This document shows positions 26,660 through 35,366 of a stretch of 64,000 nucleotides of DNA, in pieces. The stretch lies in NCBI RefSeq assembly GCF_023823125.1, contig NZ_CP090949.1, forward strand, positions 2,194,001-2,258,000, in the 5' to 3' direction. Both the position numbers and the translations under genes were made by a program. Source of the DNA: Erythrobacter aurantius. Lineage in GTDB: Bacteria > Pseudomonadota > Alphaproteobacteria > Sphingomonadales > Sphingomonadaceae. Every line of letters starts with the position of its first letter. Positions within the stretch are counted from its first letter, which is position 1. The notes beneath the pieces were generated by a model. That model had not been told where the DNA came from. It ran no database searches and saw only the letters and a program-made list of their open reading frames with translations.

Positions 26660-27354
26660 AGAAGATCATGAACCGCATCGGCTCGTGCAAGCGGGCCATG
26701 GGCCGCATTTCGTCTGATCTGCGCGATTGCACGTCGGGCGTGGCGATGGTGGAATTCGCCTTTTCCGCGCCAATCGTGCTCAGCCTCGGCCTGATGGGCA
26801 CGGAAACCGCCAATTTCACGATCACGCACATGATGATCAGCCAGGTCGCGATGCAGGTGGCAGACAACACCTCGCGTGTCGGCGAAACCGATGTGCTTGT
26901 CGCCCGTAAGGTTTACGAACGCGACATCAACGAAGCTTTCGTGGGTGCCGAAAAGCTTGGTGCACCTTATGCCATTTTTGAGAACGGCCGGATCGTCGTA
27001 TCGAGCCTGCAGATGAACTCAGATGGCGGGCAGTGGATCGCATGGCAACGTTGCCGTGGTGCGAAGAATTTCCAGTCGGAATACGGCACCCAGGGCACTG
27101 GCGCCAGCGGGACAAGCTTTCTCGGCATGGGCTCTCCGCGCATCCGTGCGAGTTCGGGAACGGCTGTGATGTTCGTGGAGGTGTCCTACACCTATGAGCC
27201 GATCACGCCGATCGACTTCTTCGGCCCGACCGAGATCGAATATACGGCTGCATTCAACATTCGCGATTCACGCGATCTGACGCAGCTGTATCAGACAAAC
27301 CCTGCCTCACCGGTGGCGAGCTGCAACGTTTACTCGGCTGACCGTCCTAGCTGA
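26656..27354 (+). CDS. TadE-like pilus protein
   Basis: This is a 232-residue TadE/G-like protein. A basic N-terminal leader (MKKIMNRIGSCKRAMGRI) precedes the hydrophobic segment VAMVEFAFSAPIVLSLGLMG with the conserved Glu; the remainder is predicted to lie outside the membrane. The start is GTG at 26656, overlapping the previous stop (GTGA), with AGGA nine bases upstream; an ATG at 26668 is an alternative. It is the last gene of the three-gene set; a hairpin follows 13 bases after the stop. Confidence 0.85.
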   Translation: MKKIMNRIGSCKRAMGRISSDLRDCTSGVAMVEFAFSAPIVLSLGLMGTETANFTITHMMISQVAMQVADNTSRVGETDVLVARKVYERDINEAFVGAEKLGAPYAIFENGRIVVSSLQMNSDGGQWIAWQRCRGAKNFQSEYGTQGTGASGTSFLGMGSPRIRASSGTAVMFVEVSYTYEPITPIDFFGPTEIEYTAAFNIRDSRDLTQLYQTNPASPVASCNVYSADRPS

Positions 27355-27366
27355 TTGAGGATTCGC

Positions 27367-27395
27367 GGGAGGCGCGCCGATAGCGGACGCCTCCC
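27367..27395 (+). terminator. Hairpin between the tad-like genes and pdhB
   Basis: GGGAGGCG (27367-27374) pairs perfectly with CGCCTCCC (27388-27395) around a 13-base loop. It lies between convergent genes and is followed on the plus strand by CTTATTTA-like sequence, so it is probably the plus-strand terminator. The T tract is weak and the large loop is unusual. Confidence 0.5.
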
Positions 27396-27404
27396 GGCAC
27401 TCCC

Positions 27405-28760
27405 TTATTTATAGCAGACCTTGCGCACCGCCTCGACAATGCGCGGCGTGTCGATCAGCGCCAGCTTTTCGAGATTGGCTGCATAGGGCAGCGGCACATC
27501 TTCGTTGCAGACGCGCAGCACCGGCGCATCAAGGTGGTCAAAGCCCTCTTCCATGCAGATCGCGATGATCTCGCTGGCGATGGAACAGGTCGGCCAGCCT
27601 TCTTCCGCGACCACCAGACGGTTGGTCTTGGCAAGGCTCTTAAGCACGGTTTCCTTGTCGAGCGGACGCAGCGTCCGCAGGTCGATCACTTCGGCATCGA
27701 TGCCCTGCTCGGCCAGCTCCGCTGCGGCTTCGAGCGCAAGCCCGACGCCGATCGAATAGGTCACGATGGTTGCGTCCTTGCCCTCGCGCACGATCCGCGC
27801 CTTCCCGATGGGCAGGACGTGATCATCGACATCAGGAACGTCGAAGCTGCGGCCATAGACCAGCTCGTTCTCAAGGAAGACGACTGGGTCCTCTGAACGG
27901 ATTGCGGCCTTCATCAGTCCCTTTGCATCGGAGCTGTCATAGGGAGCGATCACGATCAGGCCGGGAACGCTGGCGTACCACGGGCCATAGTTCTGGCTGT
28001 GCTGCGCGCCCACGCGGCTTGCTGCGCCGTTGGGGCCGCGGAACACGATCGGACACCGCATCTGGCCGCCCGACATGTAGTTGGTCTTGGCAGCCGAGTT
28101 GATGATGTGGTCAATCGCCTGCATCGCGAAGTTGAAGGTCATGAACTCCACGATCGGGCGAAGGCCGCCCATCGCCGCGCCCGCACCGATACCGGCAAAA
28201 CCGTATTCGGTAATCGGGGTGTCGATCACGCGCTTCGGCCCGAATTCGGCGAGCAGACCCTGCGTCACCTTGTACGCGCCCTGGTATTCGGCGACTTCCT
28301 CACCCATCACGAACACGCGCGGATCGCGGCGCATTTCTTCGGCCATGCCGTCGCGCAGCGCCTCGCGAACCGTGGTGCTGGTGAAGCTGGTGCCGGCGGG
28401 AATTTCAGGGTCGCTCGCAGGAGCTGCGCTGACGGGCTTTTCCGCCTTTGCAGCAGGTGCCGGAGCGGGAGCAGGCGTTTCCGCCGGAGCGGGCGCCGCC
28501 GCTTCGCCAGCGTCATCGCCCTCGCCTTCCATATATGCGATCACCGTGCCGACAGTGACGTTCTCGGTACCCTCGGCAACGAGGATCTTCGAAAGCACGC
28601 CTTCGTCGATGGCTTCGAATTCCATCGTCGCCTTGTCGGTTTCGATCTCGGCGATGATATCGCCGGGTTCGATTGTATCGCCTTCCGACTTCAGCCAGCG
28701 GGCGAGCGTGCCTTCTTCCATGGTCGGCGAAAGCGCGGGCATCTTGAGTTCGATAGCCAT
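27405..28760 (-). CDS. pdhB: Pyruvate dehydrogenase E1 beta subunit with N-terminal lipoyl domain
   Basis: This is the beta subunit of pyruvate dehydrogenase E1, 451 residues. Residues 1-78 are a lipoyl domain with the modified Lys in [10 protein letters not shown] (K43). An Ala/Pro-rich swinging linker (about 80-125) joins it to the E1 beta fold (130-451), with [14 protein letters not shown] and the C-terminal transketolase domain. A lipoyl domain on E1 beta is a known alphaproteobacterial arrangement. The start overlaps the pdhA stop by one base (TGATG). The E2 and E3 genes are not in this window. Confidence 0.96.
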   Translation of the reverse strand: MAIELKMPALSPTMEEGTLARWLKSEGDTIEPGDIIAEIETDKATMEFEAIDEGVLSKILVAEGTENVTVGTVIAYMEGEGDDAGEAAAPAPAETPAPAPAPAAKAEKPVSAAPASDPEIPAGTSFTSTTVREALRDGMAEEMRRDPRVFVMGEEVAEYQGAYKVTQGLLAEFGPKRVIDTPITEYGFAGIGAGAAMGGLRPIVEFMTFNFAMQAIDHIINSAAKTNYMSGGQMRCPIVFRGPNGAASRVGAQHSQNYGPWYASVPGLIVIAPYDSSDAKGLMKAAIRSEDPVVFLENELVYGRSFDVPDVDDHVLPIGKARIVREGKDATIVTYSIGVGLALEAAAELAEQGIDAEVIDLRTLRPLDKETVLKSLAKTNRLVVAEEGWPTCSIASEIIAICMEEGFDHLDAPVLRVCNEDVPLPYAANLEKLALIDTPRIVEAVRKVCYK

Positions 28761-29860
28761 CAGTAGTTCTCCACCAGAACGTCGGTGTAGAGTTCGGAGG
28801 GCTCCGGCTCGGGCGAGCTTTCGGCAAAGTCGGCTGCTTCTGACACGATCTTGCGAATATCCTTGTCGATGGCTTTCAGGTCATCTTCCGAATGACCGGC
28901 TTCGATCAGCGTTTTCTTCAGGCGCTCGATCGGGTCGTAATGGTCGCGCTGTTCCTGCACTTCTTCGCGGGTGCGGTATTTTGCCGGGTCAGACATGGAG
29001 TGGCCGCGATAGCGATAGGTGTTGAGTTCCATCAGGACCGGGCCCTTGCCTTCGCGGACATGCTTGAACGCGACTTCGGCGGCGGCGCGCACTTCGAGGA
29101 CGTTCATGCCGTCTACTTCCATCCCCGGGATCCGGAACGCGGTGCCGCGGCGGTAAAAGCGCGTTTCGGCAGAGCTGCGTTTGGTCGCGGTGCCCATCGC
29201 GTACTGGTTATCTTCCACCACGAACACGATCGGCAGGTTCCAGAGCGCGGCCATGTTGAAGGTTTCGTAGACTTGCCCCTGGTTGGCCGCGCCGTCTCCG
29301 AAATAGGCAAGGCACAGCCCGCCGTCTTCGTTGTACTGGTGCGCCAACGCAAGACCTCCGCCCAGCGCGACCTGCGCACCGACGATGCCGTGGCCGCCGT
29401 AGAATTTGTGCTCGGTGCTGAACATGTGCATCGAGCCGCCCTTGCCCTTGGAAATCCCGGCTTCGCGGCCCGTCAGTTCGGCCATGATGACCTTGGGATC
29501 GATGCCATAGGCCAGCATGTGACCATGATCGCGGTATCCGGTGATGACGCTGTCACGATCATTGTCGAGCGCGCTCTGAAGGCCGATCGCGACCGCTTCC
29601 TGCCCGATGTACAGGTGGCAGAAACCGCCGATCAGGCCGAGCCCGTAAAGCTGGCCTGCCTTTTCCTCGAACCGGCGGATCAGCAGCATCTGGCGATAGA
29701 ATTCGAGCATCTGCTCGCTGCTCGCGGCGAAGGTTTTTGCCGCTTCGAATTCTTCCTGCAGCGAATGCAGGATGAAATCCGGATCGTCAGATGGTGCGGC
29801 GGATGCCGCCGGGGTCGCCTTTTTCGCGGCGGCCCTGCTGGCTGCTGGTTTCTTGGCCAA
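28760..29860 (-). CDS. pdhA: Pyruvate dehydrogenase E1 alpha subunit
   Basis: This is the TPP-binding alpha subunit of pyruvate dehydrogenase E1, 366 residues. The TPP/Mg motif is [17 protein letters not shown]...EDNQYAMGT, and the phosphorylation-loop equivalent [11 protein letters not shown] is present. The N terminus is a Lys/Ala-rich extension ([15 protein letters not shown]). The first codon is TTG at 29860, preceded eight bases upstream by AAGGGA; no ATG fits better. It forms a two-gene operon with pdhB, 170 bases downstream of ftsB and separated from it by a terminator. Confidence 0.96.
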   Translation of the reverse strand: MAKKPAASRAAAKKATPAASAAPSDDPDFILHSLQEEFEAAKTFAASSEQMLEFYRQMLLIRRFEEKAGQLYGLGLIGGFCHLYIGQEAVAIGLQSALDNDRDSVITGYRDHGHMLAYGIDPKVIMAELTGREAGISKGKGGSMHMFSTEHKFYGGHGIVGAQVALGGGLALAHQYNEDGGLCLAYFGDGAANQGQVYETFNMAALWNLPIVFVVEDNQYAMGTATKRSSAETRFYRRGTAFRIPGMEVDGMNVLEVRAAAEVAFKHVREGKGPVLMELNTYRYRGHSMSDPAKYRTREEVQEQRDHYDPIERLKKTLIEAGHSEDDLKAIDKDIRKIVSEAADFAESSPEPEPSELYTDVLVENY

Positions 29861-29930
29861 GATATGATCCCTTCTCTCGTGTTCGCGCGCGCAGTCCGGG
29901 GAGGAGGTTGCACGCGGCCCTCACAAGGTT

Positions 29931-29960
29931 CCTATAACTACGGTTTCGCACGTGACGCAA
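29931..29960 (-). promoter_or_regulatory. Candidate promoter of pdhAB
   Basis: On the minus strand TTGCGT (complement of 29955-29960) and TATAGG (complement of 29931-29936) are separated by 18 bases, about 70 bases before the pdhA start and downstream of the ftsB terminator. The match to the sigma70 consensus is moderate. Confidence 0.35.
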
Positions 29961-30011
29961 CGGCAACCAGCGGGTTGGCCGTGTAATTTACCGATCTGGT
30001 TAGATTGGAAA

Positions 30012-30032
30012 AACCGCCGGGAAAAAGCGGTT
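30012..30032 (-). terminator. Rho-independent terminator of ftsB, overlapping its stop codon
   Basis: On the minus strand AACCGC and GCGGTT (complements of 30027-30032 and 30012-30017) form a 6-bp stem around a T/C-rich loop, followed by a T run. The first stem arm includes the end of the ftsB stop codon. It separates ftsB from pdhA. Confidence 0.65.
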
Positions 30033-30330
30033 ACTCGTCTTCAAGCGTGATGACGATTTCGTCCGGATGGATAACCCCAAGATCCTTACGCACCAGTTCG
30101 CTGACGAGGTCAGGGTCCGCACCCTCCGGATCAAGCAGTTCGACCCGGTTGCGCAATGCGTCGCGCTTTTCCTTGAGCACCGCGATCCGCGCCTTGCGCT
30201 GTTCCAGCGCCTCGGCATTTTCGGCCCAAGATAGCAGACCCGTAGGCCCGGCAATCGCGGCCACGGTCAGGAAAACGAGCACGGCAAGCGCCAGTGCCTG
30301 CTTCACGTGTTCCCTTGGCGGTCTGTGCAT
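30031..30330 (-). CDS. ftsB: Septum formation initiator FtsB-like protein
   Basis: This is a 99-residue bitopic cell-division protein of the FtsB/DivIC family. A short cytoplasmic tail and membrane segment (about 11-28, ALALAVLVFLTVAAIAGPTG) are followed by a coiled coil (AENAEALEQRKARIAVLKEKRDAL), then a conserved C-terminal region (LVRKDLGVIHPDEIVI). The ATG at 30330 is preferred over a TTG at 30351. Location upstream of the pdh genes is the usual alphaproteobacterial neighbourhood. It would act with FtsL and FtsQ in the divisome. Confidence 0.9.
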   Translation of the reverse strand: MHRPPREHVKQALALAVLVFLTVAAIAGPTGLLSWAENAEALEQRKARIAVLKEKRDALRNRVELLDPEGADPDLVSELVRKDLGVIHPDEIVITLEDE

Positions 30331-30425
30331 TTTTCCGAGCCCCTGATCCAATCAGACAGAATCATAGTTAACCCCGCCGCGCAAGAAAAATGCGCCGGGC
30401 AGTGCAAAATCGTCTGATTTTCTGT

Positions 30426-31586
30426 TCAGTAAGAGCGCGGCAGGCCGAGAACATGCTCAGCCAGATAGGACAGGATCAGGTTCGTCGAGATCGGTGCAAC
30501 CGTATACAGGCGCGCCTCGCGGAACTTGCGCTCCACATCATACTCCTCGGCAAAGCCAAAGCCGCCGAAGGTCTGCACGCACATGTCAGCCGCCGCCCAG
30601 CTTGCTTCGGACGCGAGCAGTTTGGCCATGTTCGCCTCTTCGCCCGGATTGCCGCCTTCGTCGTAAACCTGCGCCGCGTGGTGCACCATCAGCTCGGCGG
30701 CCCGCATTTGCGCATAGCAACGCGCGATCGGGAACTGCACGCCCTGATTCTGTCCGATGGGCCGGGCAAAGACGGTGCGGTCGCTGGCATAGGTCCGCGC
30801 CTGTTCGATAAACCATTTGGCATCGCCGATACATTCCGCCGCGATCAGGATGCGTTCGGCGTTCATGCCTGAAAGGATGTAGCGGAAGCCCTTCCCTTCT
30901 TCTCCGACCAGAGCGGATGCTGGAATGCGCAGATCGTCAAAGAACACCTCGCACGAAGAATGGTTCATCATCGTGCGGATCGGCTTGATGCTCATGCCGT
31001 TCTTCAGCGCGGCCTGCATGTCGACAAGGAAGATCGACAGGCCCTCCGTCTTCTTTTCAACCTTGTCGCGCGGGGTTGTCCGGGCGAGCAGCAGCATGAG
31101 GTCGGAATGTTCGGCCCGGCTCGTCCAGATCTTCTGGCCCGAGATCACATATTTATCCCCGTCCCGCACCGCGCGCGTTTTCAGGCTGAGCGTGTCGGTG
31201 CCACTGGTAGGTTCGGACACGCCAAAGGCCTGAAGGCGCAATTCCCCGCTGGCGATGCGAGGGAGATACTGCGCCTTCTGCTCGTCCGAGCCATACCGCA
31301 GCAGCGTGTTCATGATGTACATCTGCGCATGAGCCGACGACCCGTTACAGCCCGATGCCTGGATTTCCTCCATGATCACCGCCGCCGCATCGAGGCTGAG
31401 CCCGCTGCCGCCATATTCCACCGGGATCAGCGCGGCCAGAAAACCGGCCTTTGTCAAAGCATCGACGAATTCGCCCGGATATTCGCGCGCTGCATCCTTC
31501 GTGCGCCAGTATTCGCCCGGAAAATCATCGCACAGGGCGCGCACGGCGCGGCGGATTTCGGCGAGTTCTTCGCTTTCGGCTTTCAT
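30426..31586 (-). CDS. Acyl-CoA dehydrogenase family protein
   Basis: This is a 386-residue FAD-dependent acyl-CoA dehydrogenase fold. Signatures: FGVSEPTSGTDT (FAD/substrate contact), KIWTSRAEHSDL, and the C-terminal TFGGFGFAEEYDVERKFREARL. Where classical enzymes have the catalytic Glu in YEGTSEI, this protein reads YTVAPISTNLILSYLAEHVLG, so the usual base is not visible; this may mark a subfamily with the base elsewhere. The substrate is unknown. It is divergent from the haloalkane dehalogenase gene across about 140 bases. Confidence 0.92.
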   Translation of the reverse strand: MKAESEELAEIRRAVRALCDDFPGEYWRTKDAAREYPGEFVDALTKAGFLAALIPVEYGGSGLSLDAAAVIMEEIQASGCNGSSAHAQMYIMNTLLRYGSDEQKAQYLPRIASGELRLQAFGVSEPTSGTDTLSLKTRAVRDGDKYVISGQKIWTSRAEHSDLMLLLARTTPRDKVEKKTEGLSIFLVDMQAALKNGMSIKPIRTMMNHSSCEVFFDDLRIPASALVGEEGKGFRYILSGMNAERILIAAECIGDAKWFIEQARTYASDRTVFARPIGQNQGVQFPIARCYAQMRAAELMVHHAAQVYDEGGNPGEEANMAKLLASEASWAAADMCVQTFGGFGFAEEYDVERKFREARLYTVAPISTNLILSYLAEHVLGLPRSY

Positions 31587-31729
31587 CGCGATCCTTCATT
31601 CACTTGGCCCTGGCTGCTTGCCCGGAGCATCGCGCCAAGTCCACCTGATCGATTTGCTAATCGGTTTCTGCCCTAGCCGATAGGTTTTTTCATGCTACCC
31701 ATTTGCGCGAGAGACAGGAGACGATTCCG

Positions 31730-32644
31730 ATGCAAGTGCTGAAGACCGATCTGGCGCGTTTCGCCGATATTCCCGACTATCCCTTTGCCGAAAACTGGAT
31801 CACCATCGATCTGGGCGAAGGTTTCTCGGGACAGATGCACTATCTCGACGAAGGCCCGAAAGACGCGCCGCCGCTGCTGCTGTTTCATGGCGAACCGAGC
31901 TGGAGCTTCCTCTATCGCAAGATGATCCCGCTGCTGGTGGATGCAGGCTTCCGCTGCCTTGCGCCGGACCTGATCGGCTTCGGCAAAAGCGACAAGCCCG
32001 ATGATCAGGCGTTCTACAGCTATGATCGTCATATCAGTTGGCAAAAGCAGTGGCGCAATGCCGTGGTGCCGCAAACGGCGGCTCTGTTCTGTCAGGATTG
32101 GGGCGGGTTGCTGGGCCTGCGCATGGTCGGCGAAGAGCCGGACAGGTTTTCCTGCGTGGTTGCCAGCAACACTTTCCTGCCGACCGGCGGGGGTCAGGCT
32201 TCGCCCGGTTTCCTCGCATGGCGGGAATTTGCGCGTGTCTCACCCGATTTCGTGATCGGCGACATCCTTCAGCGGGCCACCCAGACCGAACGCAGCGCAG
32301 CCGAGGTCGCGGCTTATAACGCCCCCTTCCCCGACGAAGCATCCAAGGCCGGGGCGCGAGCCTTCCCGCAGCTTGTCCCGGTAGAGGATGACAAGCCCGG
32401 CGTCGCTGCCAACAAGGCCGCATGGGAAGGACTGTCCGCTTTCGACAAGCCTTTCCTTACCCTGTTCGGCGAAGATGATCCTGTGCTGGGCAAGGCAGGC
32501 CCCTTGCTGGCTGGCCGGATCAAGGGTGCAGAAGGGATGCCCCATGCAATGCTGTCCATCTGCGGCCACTTCAGCCAGGAAGATCGCCCCGCCGAACTGG
32601 CGCAGGGGATGATCGAAACCGCGAAGAAGGCGGGCTTCCTCTGA
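31730..32644 (+). CDS. Haloalkane dehalogenase (HLD-I type)
   Basis: This is a 304-residue alpha/beta hydrolase matching subfamily I haloalkane dehalogenases, which hydrolyse carbon-halogen bonds to alcohol and halide. The nucleophile is D123 in CQDWGG with halide-binding W124; acid D250 (GEDDP) and base H280 (CGHFSQED) complete the triad, and W164 in the cap could be the second halide ligand. The oxyanion region is HGEPSWSFLYRKM. The start ATG 31730 is set by AGGAG nine bases upstream; a TTG 27 bases earlier is out of position. It is followed without gap by an MFS gene. The natural substrate is unknown. Confidence 0.9.
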   Translation: MQVLKTDLARFADIPDYPFAENWITIDLGEGFSGQMHYLDEGPKDAPPLLLFHGEPSWSFLYRKMIPLLVDAGFRCLAPDLIGFGKSDKPDDQAFYSYDRHISWQKQWRNAVVPQTAALFCQDWGGLLGLRMVGEEPDRFSCVVASNTFLPTGGGQASPGFLAWREFARVSPDFVIGDILQRATQTERSAAEVAAYNAPFPDEASKAGARAFPQLVPVEDDKPGVAANKAAWEGLSAFDKPFLTLFGEDDPVLGKAGPLLAGRIKGAEGMPHAMLSICGHFSQEDRPAELAQGMIETAKKAGFL

Positions 32645-33846
32645 ACGCGAGCAATGCCCAAACGAACCCCTGTTATCTGAGCCGGGGGCAGGAATATGCG
32701 CTGGCGGTTACGGTCGCGGTCGTTACCGCCAATGCCTATTACATCCACCCGATCATCGGCGAAGTCGCGCGCGGGCTTGGCGTGGGCGAGGCCGAGATCG
32801 GGATCGTGCCCGCGCTCAACCAGCTGGCACTGGCATTGGGCATTCTGCTGCTGCTGCCTCTGGGCGATCGATATTCGAACAAGACGCTGTGCATCGCATT
32901 TGTCAGTGCGCAAACGCTGTTCCTGCTGGGCATGGCTGTGGCGCAAGGGTTTGCGTTGTTCACGCTGGCTTCGACCCTTCTCGGGTTCGTCACCATTGCG
33001 CCTTACCTGATCCCCGCCTTCGCATCGAAGCGCGTTGCACCGGAGCGGTTGGGCCAAGTCACCGCCCTGCTCACCGCCGGGGTGATTTTCGGCATTCTGG
33101 TGGCGCGGGTAGGATCGGGGATCGTCACCGAGGCCCTTGGCTGGCGCACGGTGTACTGGTGCGCCTTCGCTCTGATGGTGGCCGTCACCCTGTTGCTGCC
33201 GATCACCCTGCGCAGTGAAGGCAGTGCCGCGAAGGTGCCGAGCAGCAGTTACGGCCAATTGCTCGTGTCGGTCTTCACCTTGAGCCGGGCCAATCGCGAC
33301 GTGATGATTTCGGCGGTGATACAGGGGTTCAACTTCGCATCCTTCACCGCGACATGGCTGGCGCTCGCACTGCATCTGACCAGCGACGAACTGGGATATG
33401 GTGTGGATACCGTCGGCTATCTGGCCGGGATCGCGGCGATCAGCATTTTCTCTACGCCGCGCCTCGGCAAATGGGCCGACCGAGTAGGGCCGCGCCGTGC
33501 GCGCCTGATCGCGGCTTGCGTCCAGCTTGTCGGCACCATGCTGATGTATCCGCTGGGCTGGAGCGTGTGGACGGTGCTGGTGCCGCTGCTGCTGGTCAAT
33601 ATTGTCGGGCCTAGCGTGGACGTGACCGGGCGCATGACGATCCTGTCGCTCGATCCGGCGATCCGGACCAGACTGACGACAAGCTATATCGTCATGATGT
33701 TCATCGGCGGTGCGATCGGCAGTATTCTCGGCACCGCGATCTACGATTGGGGCGGATGGATCGGCACGTGCGGATTGTTGATGGCGATTTCATGCAGCGT
33801 CCTGGTGCTCAGCTGGATAGCGTTGCGGCGGCACGAAAACGTATAG
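32641..33846 (+). CDS. MFS transporter, apparent CTG start
   Basis: This is a 12-TM major facilitator protein of about 401 residues. The first GTG in frame (32782) would remove the first helix; upstream codons continue in frame and encode it (YALAVTVAVVTANAYYIHPI). The most natural start is CTG at 32641, which overlaps the dehalogenase stop as CTGA, exactly where an ATGA coupling would be expected. The sequence pattern GDRYSNK after TM2 matches the MFS loop motif. The substrate is unknown; coupling to the dehalogenase suggests uptake of its substrate or export of a product. A sequencing error at the start codon is possible. Confidence 0.82.
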   Translation: MNASNAQTNPCYLSRGQEYALAVTVAVVTANAYYIHPIIGEVARGLGVGEAEIGIVPALNQLALALGILLLLPLGDRYSNKTLCIAFVSAQTLFLLGMAVAQGFALFTLASTLLGFVTIAPYLIPAFASKRVAPERLGQVTALLTAGVIFGILVARVGSGIVTEALGWRTVYWCAFALMVAVTLLLPITLRSEGSAAKVPSSSYGQLLVSVFTLSRANRDVMISAVIQGFNFASFTATWLALALHLTSDELGYGVDTVGYLAGIAAISIFSTPRLGKWADRVGPRRARLIAACVQLVGTMLMYPLGWSVWTVLVPLLLVNIVGPSVDVTGRMTILSLDPAIRTRLTTSYIVMMFIGGAIGSILGTAIYDWGGWIGTCGLLMAISCSVLVLSWIALRRHENV

Positions 33847-33847
33847 T

Positions 33848-33924
33848 TGGTGACCCCGGCGCGATTCGAACGCGCGGCCCTCAGATTAGGAATCTGATGC
33901 TCTATCCTGCTGAGCTACGGGGTC
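33848..33924 (-). tRNA. tRNA-Arg (anticodon CCU)
   Basis: The minus strand folds into a complete cloverleaf: acceptor GACCCCG/CGGGGTC, D stem GCTC/GAGC, anticodon stem TCAGA/TCTGA with loop TTCCTAA (anticodon CCU, decoding AGG), T arm with GTTCGAATC, discriminator A and an encoded CCA. It ends one base from the MFS stop. AGG is a rare codon in a GC-rich genome of this kind. Confidence 0.95.
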
Positions 33925-33950
33925 CCGAGGCCTCCAATAGCATTACCAAT

Positions 33951-34041
33951 CGGTCGCGCAAGCGACCGCAAGCGTGAATGCGCGCCCGCAGCGGGCGCAG
34001 CTCTGCTGCGCGCCTAGCGAGGAGGTCGCCCAGATGGGCGA
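33951..34041. repeat. Cluster of stem-loops between tRNA-Arg and the zinc-ribbon gene
   Basis: Consecutive perfect inverted repeats fill this stretch: CGGTCGC-GCAA-GCGACCG (33951-33968, 7 bp with a GNRA tetraloop), GCGCCCG-CAG-CGGGCGC (33982-33998), GCGCAG-loop-CTGCGC (33995-34011, an alternative to the previous one) and TCGCCC-AGAT-GGGCGA (34026-34041). On the minus strand it lies downstream of the DUF1178 gene and upstream of tRNA-Arg. It could be a REP-like repeat, a terminator cluster or a structured RNA. Confidence 0.6.
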
Positions 34042-34058
34042 ACATACAAACAAGGGCT

Positions 34059-34541
34059 TCAATTCAGTTCGTCAGGGGGAGTAAATGGGGCCAGCAGCGG
34101 GGCGACGGGCACGCCTTCGTCGAGCAATTCTTGCGCTTCCTTCAGCGTCGCCTTGCCGTGGATCGCTTCGAGATCCTTGTCGCCGTAATGCATGGCGCGC
34201 GCTTCATCGGCGAGTTTGTCTCCGACGTAACGGCTTTGCTTCAAAGCCTTTGCCTGAGCCTCCGCCAGAGCGCGCATCGCCTTCAGCACTTCGGGCGGGA
34301 TCGAGCCGCCCGCCATCATGCTGTCACCGGATTCCGCAGGGGCCTGCACCGGGCGAGTATTGCTGCGCTGATTGCCCTTTACCGGGACGGCTGGGGCCAT
34401 GGGCGCTTTGCCGACCTCTGCCGATCCGCATTCGGGGCAGGTGACAAGCCCGCGCGCCTGCTGCTCCTCGTAATCCGAGGAGGAGCCGAACCACCCTTCG
34501 AACCGGTGGCCATGGGGGCAATGAAGGTCGAAAACGATCAT
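34059..34541 (-). CDS. DUF1178 zinc-ribbon-like protein
   Basis: This is a 160-residue protein of the DUF1178 family, widespread in alphaproteobacteria and of unknown function. The N terminus has a zinc-ribbon-like pair (LHCPHGH and TCPECGS), the conserved FEGWFGSSSDYEEQQARGL segment, and a helical C-terminal half (LKAMRALAEAQAKALKQSRYVG). It is cotranscribed with the upstream nitrilase-family gene (six-base gap) and grxC, a gene order often seen in this order. Confidence 0.9.
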   Translation of the reverse strand: MIVFDLHCPHGHRFEGWFGSSSDYEEQQARGLVTCPECGSAEVGKAPMAPAVPVKGNQRSNTRPVQAPAESGDSMMAGGSIPPEVLKAMRALAEAQAKALKQSRYVGDKLADEARAMHYGDKDLEAIHGKATLKEAQELLDEGVPVAPLLAPFTPPDELN

Positions 34542-34547
34542 GCCGCG

Positions 34548-35366
34548 CTAATTGGGAATTTTGCGGGCATTGGCAAGGCTGGGAACCTGCGCGCGCACTT
34601 CGGCGATGCGTCCAAGGTTGATGTCGCAGAAACCGAGGCCCGGCCCTTCCCCGCCCATGTCGAGCAGCACCTCTCCCCACGGATCAACGACAAGGCTGTG
34701 GCCATAGGTTTCGCGCCCGTCCTCGTGACGGCCCACTTGCGCGGCGGCGATGACAAAGGCCTGCGCCTCGATCGCGCGGGCGCGCAGCATGACGTGCCAA
34801 TGCGCGGCGCCAGTAGGACGGGTGAAAGCGGCCGGCACCGCAATCGCATCACAGCGCAGCTTTCCCAGTGCGGAAAACAGATCGGGGAAGCGCAGGTCGT
34901 AACAGATGGTGAGGCCAAGGCGGCCCAGAGGTGTGCCGTCGATCGTCACCACTTCCTGACCCGGCTGATAGGCGTTGCTTTCACGCCAGCTTTCACCATT
35001 GGCGAGGTCCACGTCGAACATGTGTATCTTGTCGTAAGTGACGGGATTTTGGTTGTCCTGCCGGAAATAGTGCGACCGGTTCGCCGATTTTCCGGTGCAG
35101 AACGGAACAGCCATTGAACCAAGAGCCAAGTCGATCTGCCACTTGGCAGACATCAGGGCCAATTCGTCGATAATGGATTGCTCGTAATCTTCGTTGATCC
35201 ACTGCGCTCCACGCCGCCGATCACGGTCCAGCAAGACCGACATTTCCGGAGTGAACAGCACCTCGGCGTCGTTCTCTGCCGCCTGGCGTATCGCAACAAT
35301 GATGGCGGCAATGTTTGCCTCCGGGTCGATGCCCGAGGTCATCTGAAGAACGGCGATTTTTACCAT
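34548..35366 (-). CDS. Carbon-nitrogen hydrolase (nitrilase superfamily, Nit-like)
   Basis: This is a 272-residue nitrilase-superfamily amidase. The Glu-Lys-Cys triad is visible: Glu in FTPEMSVLL, Lys in YDKIHMFDVD, Cys in LTICYDLRFPDLF. Length and motifs fit the Nit1/Nit2 branch, which includes omega-amidase and deaminated-glutathione amidase. The grxC gene directly upstream fits a deaminated-glutathione repair role, but that is inference. Its ATG directly abuts the grxC stop. Confidence 0.9.
   Translation of the reverse strand: MVKIAVLQMTSGIDPEANIAAIIVAIRQAAENDAEVLFTPEMSVLLDRDRRRGAQWINEDYEQSIIDELALMSAKWQIDLALGSMAVPFCTGKSANRSHYFRQDNQNPVTYDKIHMFDVDLANGESWRESNAYQPGQEVVTIDGTPLGRLGLTICYDLRFPDLFSALGKLRCDAIAVPAAFTRPTGAAHWHVMLRARAIEAQAFVIAAAQVGRHEDGRETYGHSLVVDPWGEVLLDMGGEGPGLGFCDINLGRIAEVRAQVPSLANARKIPN

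Noticed and set aside
31650-31684. Operator palindromes between the acyl-CoA dehydrogenase and dehalogenase genes
   Set aside because: The pair CTAATCGG/CCGATAGG matches at only six of eight positions; too weak to list as a site.
32782-33846. GTG at 32782 as start of the MFS transporter
   Set aside because: It would delete the first membrane helix, which is plainly encoded in frame upstream.
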